Assembly: GCA_043729515.1 (NCBI GenBank)
Contig: JAYTLK010000137.1
Coordinates: 1 to 10,216 of the forward strand
DNA from: JANXSS01 sp043729515
GTDB lineage: Bacteria > Pseudomonadota > Gammaproteobacteria > Burkholderiales > Burkholderiaceae_D
Direction: 5' to 3'
DNA: 10,216 bases
A program made the translations under genes and the position numbers. How positions within the stretch are numbered: the first letter of the stretch is position 1; the number at the start of each line of letters is the position of its first letter. Positions 6,914-10,216 of the stretch are shown piece after piece. The notes beneath the pieces are model-generated. The model saw only the letters and a list, made by a program, of their open reading frames with translations, searched no databases and was not told the DNA's origin.

Positions 6914-9244
6914 ATGACGCTCCTCATTACCGAATCGCGCCGCTTGTTGCGGCTGTCACTGCGCTTCATCCTTCCGCTGGCCGTGGCGATCGCCCTGTTT
7001 GCCTACGCCGTCGTGCCGCTGGTGGACAACCTGACCCTGCGCTGGTTCGTCAAGGATCTGGACATCCGCTCGCAGTCGCTTGCCAGCGCGATGCAGGATC
7101 CGCTGCTCGACTACGTGCGCAATGGTTCGCGCGACAAGGTGCTGCAACTCTTCGACCGGGCAATGCGTGACGAGCGTTTGTATGCCGTCGGGTTTTGCGA
7201 CAGCTTCGGCCGCTTGTTGTACCGGACCGTGACCTATCCGATGGCGCTGGGTTGTCGCGAGCCGGTGGCAGTCGGTGTTGCCTTGCCATCGCTGGTCACC
7301 TTGCCACAAGGCGCATTGCACGTGGCCGAGAGCGGTCTCGACGCCGATGGCCGGTCCCTCGGTCGCCTGATCCTGGTGCACGACATGCGCTTCATCGCAC
7401 GCCGCAGCACCGAAACCCGCAAATACATCATCGGCCTGTTTGCTTTGCTCGGGATCGTCATCTCGCTGATCACGGTGATCGTGGCGCAACTGAGCTGGCA
7501 TGGCTGGATCAATGCCGTCAAAGGCATGCTGCGCCGTGAACAGGGCGTGCCCGACGGCACGTCACCCCCCAGCGAATCGAGCCAGGCCGACATCGAGCCG
7601 CTGGTGGGGGATCTGCATGCGATGCTGCGTGAGCTCAACATGGAGCGCCGGGTGATGGGCGACTCGCCACAGCTCTGGACACCGGCCAAGTTGCGTGCGC
7701 TGCTGCATGATGAACTGGCCGGCGACGAAGTGCTCGTCGTGTCGAACCGTGAACCTTATCTGCATGTGCGCACTGCAGACGGCATCGCGGTGCATCGCCC
7801 GGCCAGCGGCCTGGTGACCGCGGTCGAGCCGGTGATGCGCGCCTGCTCAGGCACCTGGATCGCCCATGGCAGCGGCTCGGCCGACCGCGATACGGTGGAC
7901 CGCCAGGACCGCGTTGCCGTACCACCCGACGATCCGAGCTACACCCTGCGCCGGCTGTGGCTGACCGAGGAAGAAGAAGCCGGTTACTACTACGGTTTCG
8001 CCAACGAAGGTTTGTGGCCGTTGTGCCATATCGCCCATGTGCGCCCGGTGTTTCGCACCGCCGATTGGGACCATTACAAACGCATCAACCGGCGTTTTGC
8101 CGATGCCGTGGTGGCCGAAGCCCGCACCGACGACCCGGTGGTGATGATCCAGGATTACCACTTTGCGCTGGTGCCGCGCATGGTGCGCGAGGCACTGCCA
8201 AAGGCGACCATCATCACCTTCTGGCACATCCCGTGGCCGAATCCGGAATCGTTCGGGATCTGCCCCTGGCGCGAGGAAATCCTGGAAGGTCTGCTTGGCA
8301 GCACGATCCTGGGGTTTCACACGCCGTTTCATTGCAAGAATTTTCTCGAGACTGTCGACCGCAATCTCGAAACCCGCATCGAATACGAAGCCTCGACGAT
8401 TTCCTATGGCGGTGAGCTGACCCAGGTCGAGTCTTATCCGATTTCGATTGCCTGGCCGGAGAAGGCAGGCGCAGATGAGCATGCGGGCAAGGCGGGCGCG
8501 GGCAGCCTCGACGATACGTCTTCGGTAGCAGCCTGCCGGCGCGATATCCGGCAGGAATGCGGCCTGGCGCCGCAGCAGATGATGGCCATCGGAGTCGACC
8601 GGCTCGACTACACCAAAGGCATCATCGAGCGGCTCGAAGCCGTCGAACGGATGCTGGAACTGCATCCGGACATGATCGGTCGTTTCACGTTGGTGCAGAT
8701 TGCCGCGCCGAGCCGCTCCTCGCTGGAGGAATACCGGTTGCTGGAAACCCGGGTCCGTGGTCTGACCGATCGCATCAACAGCCGCTTCGCATCGGACGGC
8801 AACCTGCCGGTGCTGCTGAAGATCGAGCAGCATGGCGCGAAGGAAGTCGAGCGCTATTATCGGGCAGCCGATGTCTGCGTCGTCACCAGTTTGCACGATG
8901 GCATGAACCTGGTCGCCAAGGAATTCGTGGCCGCGCGCGATGATGAACTGGGTGTCCTGATCCTGAGTCAGTTCACCGGCGCGGCGCGGGAGCTGCATGA
9001 GGCCCTGATCGTCAACCCCTACCACGTCGAACAGAGTGCCAGCGCGTTGTACCGGGCGCTGACCATGCCGCAGCCCGAGCAACGCGTCCGGATGCGCAGC
9101 ATGCGCGCCCTGGTACGCGACAACAACGTCTTCCGCTGGGCCGGTCACATGCTGCTCGACGCCGCCCGGCTGCGACGCCGGCAGCGGGTCATGACCAAGA
9201 TCCATTCCCACAGCCGACGGTATCAGCGGCGCAACGCAGCATGA
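6914..9244 (+). CDS. otsA: Membrane-anchored trehalose-6-phosphate synthase with N-terminal sensor-like module
   Basis: A 776-residue protein whose C-terminal part (about 270-750) is a GT20 glycosyltransferase. It is expected to join UDP-glucose and glucose-6-phosphate into trehalose-6-phosphate. Visible motifs: VVSNRE (275-280); SGLVTAV (298-304); LWPLCH (367-372); QDYHF (413-417, Asp414); WHIPWP (437-442, His438); VDRLDYTKG (561-569, Arg563 and Lys568); HDGMNLVAKE (661-670, Asp662 and Glu670). All match catalytic or substrate-binding positions of E. coli OtsA, which is only about 470 residues. The extra N-terminus has a membrane helix (about 17-37), an extracytoplasmic region (38-170) with Cys95 and Cys114, a second helix (171-193), and a HAMP-like stretch ending ADIEPLVGDLHAMLREL (225-241). 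A low-complexity insert (about 517-540) precedes the Arg563 motif. The start has AGGA (6904-6907) six bases upstream. The acceptor is inferred from the adjoining otsB; related GT20 enzymes can use glycerol-3-phosphate. Confidence 0.92.
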   Translation: MTLLITESRRLLRLSLRFILPLAVAIALFAYAVVPLVDNLTLRWFVKDLDIRSQSLASAMQDPLLDYVRNGSRDKVLQLFDRAMRDERLYAVGFCDSFGRLLYRTVTYPMALGCREPVAVGVALPSLVTLPQGALHVAESGLDADGRSLGRLILVHDMRFIARRSTETRKYIIGLFALLGIVISLITVIVAQLSWHGWINAVKGMLRREQGVPDGTSPPSESSQADIEPLVGDLHAMLRELNMERRVMGDSPQLWTPAKLRALLHDELAGDEVLVVSNREPYLHVRTADGIAVHRPASGLVTAVEPVMRACSGTWIAHGSGSADRDTVDRQDRVAVPPDDPSYTLRRLWLTEEEEAGYYYGFANEGLWPLCHIAHVRPVFRTADWDHYKRINRRFADAVVAEARTDDPVVMIQDYHFALVPRMVREALPKATIITFWHIPWPNPESFGICPWREEILEGLLGSTILGFHTPFHCKNFLETVDRNLETRIEYEASTISYGGELTQVESYPISIAWPEKAGADEHAGKAGAGSLDDTSSVAACRRDIRQECGLAPQQMMAIGVDRLDYTKGIIERLEAVERMLELHPDMIGRFTLVQIAAPSRSSLEEYRLLETRVRGLTDRINSRFASDGNLPVLLKIEQHGAKEVERYYRAADVCVVTSLHDGMNLVAKEFVAARDDELGVLILSQFTGAARELHEALIVNPYHVEQSASALYRALTMPQPEQRVRMRSMRALVRDNNVFRWAGHMLLDAARLRRRQRVMTKIHSHSRRYQRRNAA

Positions 9245-10116
9245 ACCGTCCCATCGATCCGCACGATGCGGCGCCGGAGAGCGGAGAGCGGATCCGTCAT
9301 TGCGGCATCACATCGGCCGCGCCGCTGTTCTCGGCGCCGGGCCTGGCCGATCTGCAGAGCACCATGCGGCCCGGCGTGCTGTGCGTATTCGATTTCGATG
9401 GCACGCTGGCCCCGATCGTGGCCGAACCCGATCGTGCCGCCCTGCCGGTTGCCATACGCGATCGGCTGCTGCGGCTGCAAATGCTGACACCGGTGGCGAT
9501 CCTGACCGGGCGCTCCATCGGCGACATCGGCCAGCGCCTGGCCTTCGCTCCGGATTACCTGGTCGGCAATCATGGCCTGGAAGGTTTGCCGGACTCGGCA
9601 GCGCGGCGCGAGGAGTTCGCGGATCTTTGCGCTGGCTGGCGGCAAGCCATCGATGCGGCCCTGGCAGATGGGCGCCGCTTTGATCCGGCAATCGGCATTG
9701 AAGACAAGGCAATTTCATTGTCGCTGCATTACCGGCAAGTCAAGGATGCCGTTGCCAGCGCCGCAGCATTGCGGTTGCTGTTGGCCACGCTGTCGCCGCC
9801 ACCGCGCATCATTGCTGGCAAATGCGTATTCAACCTGTTGCCGCAGGATGCGGGCGACAAGGGGACGGCCTTCATCGAATTGATGCGGCTGGCGAAGGCA
9901 AAGAAGGCCCTGTACGTCGGCGACGACGTCACCGACGAAGATGTATTCACGCTGCGGCGGGGTGAAGTGCTGTCGATTCGCATCGGCGAGTCCGACGGCT
10001 CGGCAGCACCGTATTTCTTGCGGCGCTATCATGACGTCGCGCTGCTGCTCGACACCATGATCATCGACTTGCAGGTGGCGGCAACATCGACGAGGAGCGC
10101 GCAATGGGGGACGTGA
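9241..10116 (+). CDS. otsB: Trehalose-6-phosphate phosphatase
   Basis: A 291-residue HAD-superfamily phosphatase expected to remove phosphate from trehalose-6-phosphate to give trehalose. HAD motif I is FDFDGTLAPI (50-59), with nucleophile Asp51 and acid/base Asp53. Motif II is ILTGRS (87-92, Thr89). Lys207 lies in GDKG (205-208), and motif IV is GDDVTDED (227-234) with metal-binding aspartates. NHGLEG (110-115) and the following 120 residues form the cap typical of OtsB. About 40 N-terminal residues before the core are not obviously conserved. Its ATG overlaps the otsA stop as ATGA, indicating translational coupling and roughly equal production of both enzymes. All catalytic residues are intact and length is only slightly above the family norm of about 260. 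Confidence 0.96.
   Translation: MNRPIDPHDAAPESGERIRHCGITSAAPLFSAPGLADLQSTMRPGVLCVFDFDGTLAPIVAEPDRAALPVAIRDRLLRLQMLTPVAILTGRSIGDIGQRLAFAPDYLVGNHGLEGLPDSAARREEFADLCAGWRQAIDAALADGRRFDPAIGIEDKAISLSLHYRQVKDAVASAAALRLLLATLSPPPRIIAGKCVFNLLPQDAGDKGTAFIELMRLAKAKKALYVGDDVTDEDVFTLRRGEVLSIRIGESDGSAAPYFLRRYHDVALLLDTMIIDLQVAATSTRSAQWGT
10092..10097 (+). promoter_or_regulatory. Shine-Dalgarno sequence inside the otsB 3' end
   Basis: GAGGAG lies six bases before the ATG at 10104, inside the last codons of otsB. It is one of the strongest ribosome-binding sites in the window and sets the start of the following ROK gene. Confidence 0.75.
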
Positions 10117-10216
10117 AAAAGGCGGTACGCATGCCTGGTGATGAACATGTCGGCGGAGATCACGGCATCGGCATCGTCATTGGCACGCTCGACATCGGTG
10201 GCACCAAGGTCGCCGC
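10104..10216 (+). CDS. ROK family protein, probable sugar kinase or regulator (5' part only)
   Basis: The first 37 codons are present before the window ends. After about 27 variable residues comes GTLDIGGTKVA (27-37), the N-terminal phosphate-binding motif of ROK-family proteins (glucokinases, other sugar kinases and NagC/XylR-type repressors), with Asp30 and the DIGGTK loop. No helix-turn-helix is seen before the motif, and the short N-terminus leaves no room for one, so a kinase is likelier than a DNA-binding ROK repressor. The gene starts 13 bases before the otsB stop with a strong GAGGAG six bases upstream, so it belongs to the trehalose operon. A glucokinase would make the glucose-6-phosphate used by OtsA, or rescue glucose from trehalose breakdown. 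Substrate is unproven because the rest lies outside the window. Confidence 0.75.
   Translation, partial: MGDVKKAVRMPGDEHVGGDHGIGIVIGTLDIGGTKVA

Noticed and set aside
7847..9211. Minus-strand open frame of 454 codons opposite otsA
   Set aside because: It is antisense to intact GT20 catalytic motifs. Its composition is typical of mirrored GC-rich frames and it has no ribosome-binding site.

Overview
The window is GC-rich, densely packed chromosomal DNA of a Gram-negative proteobacterium. AsmA-type envelope protein, homogentisate dioxygenase, a DUF1275 (YoaK) membrane protein and a membrane-anchored OtsA together suggest a betaproteobacterium of the Burkholderiales, perhaps Oxalobacteraceae-like. 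This placement rests on gene content and protein style only. I see no tRNA, rRNA, CRISPR array, insertion sequence or phage gene, and base composition looks uniform. No gene-free stretch exceeds 300 bases; the two longest are 4291-4515 and 6751-6913.

Leftward genes, read from the centre towards base 1: an AsmA-family envelope protein (6750-4516); a 225-base spacer with an imperfect palindrome; a membrane fatty acid desaturase with three histidine boxes (about 4272-3349); homogentisate 1,2-dioxygenase hmgA (3280-1889); a DUF1275/YoaK membrane protein (1862 or 1892 to 1173); D-cysteine desulfhydrase dcyD (1119-109); and the first 40 codons of an Asp/Glu racemase-family gene that starts inside the end of dcyD and leaves the window at base 1. 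The last four are closely spaced or overlapping and probably form an operon combining tyrosine/phenylalanine breakdown with D-amino-acid or sulfur metabolism.

Rightward genes: from a 163-base divergent spacer, otsA (trehalose-6-phosphate synthase, 6914-9244), otsB (trehalose-6-phosphate phosphatase, 9241-10116) and the start of a ROK-family sugar kinase or regulator (10104 to window end) run as an overlapping, translationally coupled operon. OtsA and OtsB would convert UDP-glucose plus glucose-6-phosphate into trehalose, an osmo- and desiccation protectant. The ROK protein may phosphorylate glucose for the same pathway or act as a sugar-responsive regulator.

The most unusual item is the OtsA. 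About 250 extra N-terminal residues look like a sensor-kinase input module: transmembrane helix, extracytoplasmic domain with two cysteines, second transmembrane helix, degenerate HAMP-like linker. This module is fused to a complete GT20 catalytic domain. It suggests trehalose-6-phosphate synthesis held at the inner membrane and possibly gated directly by an outside signal.
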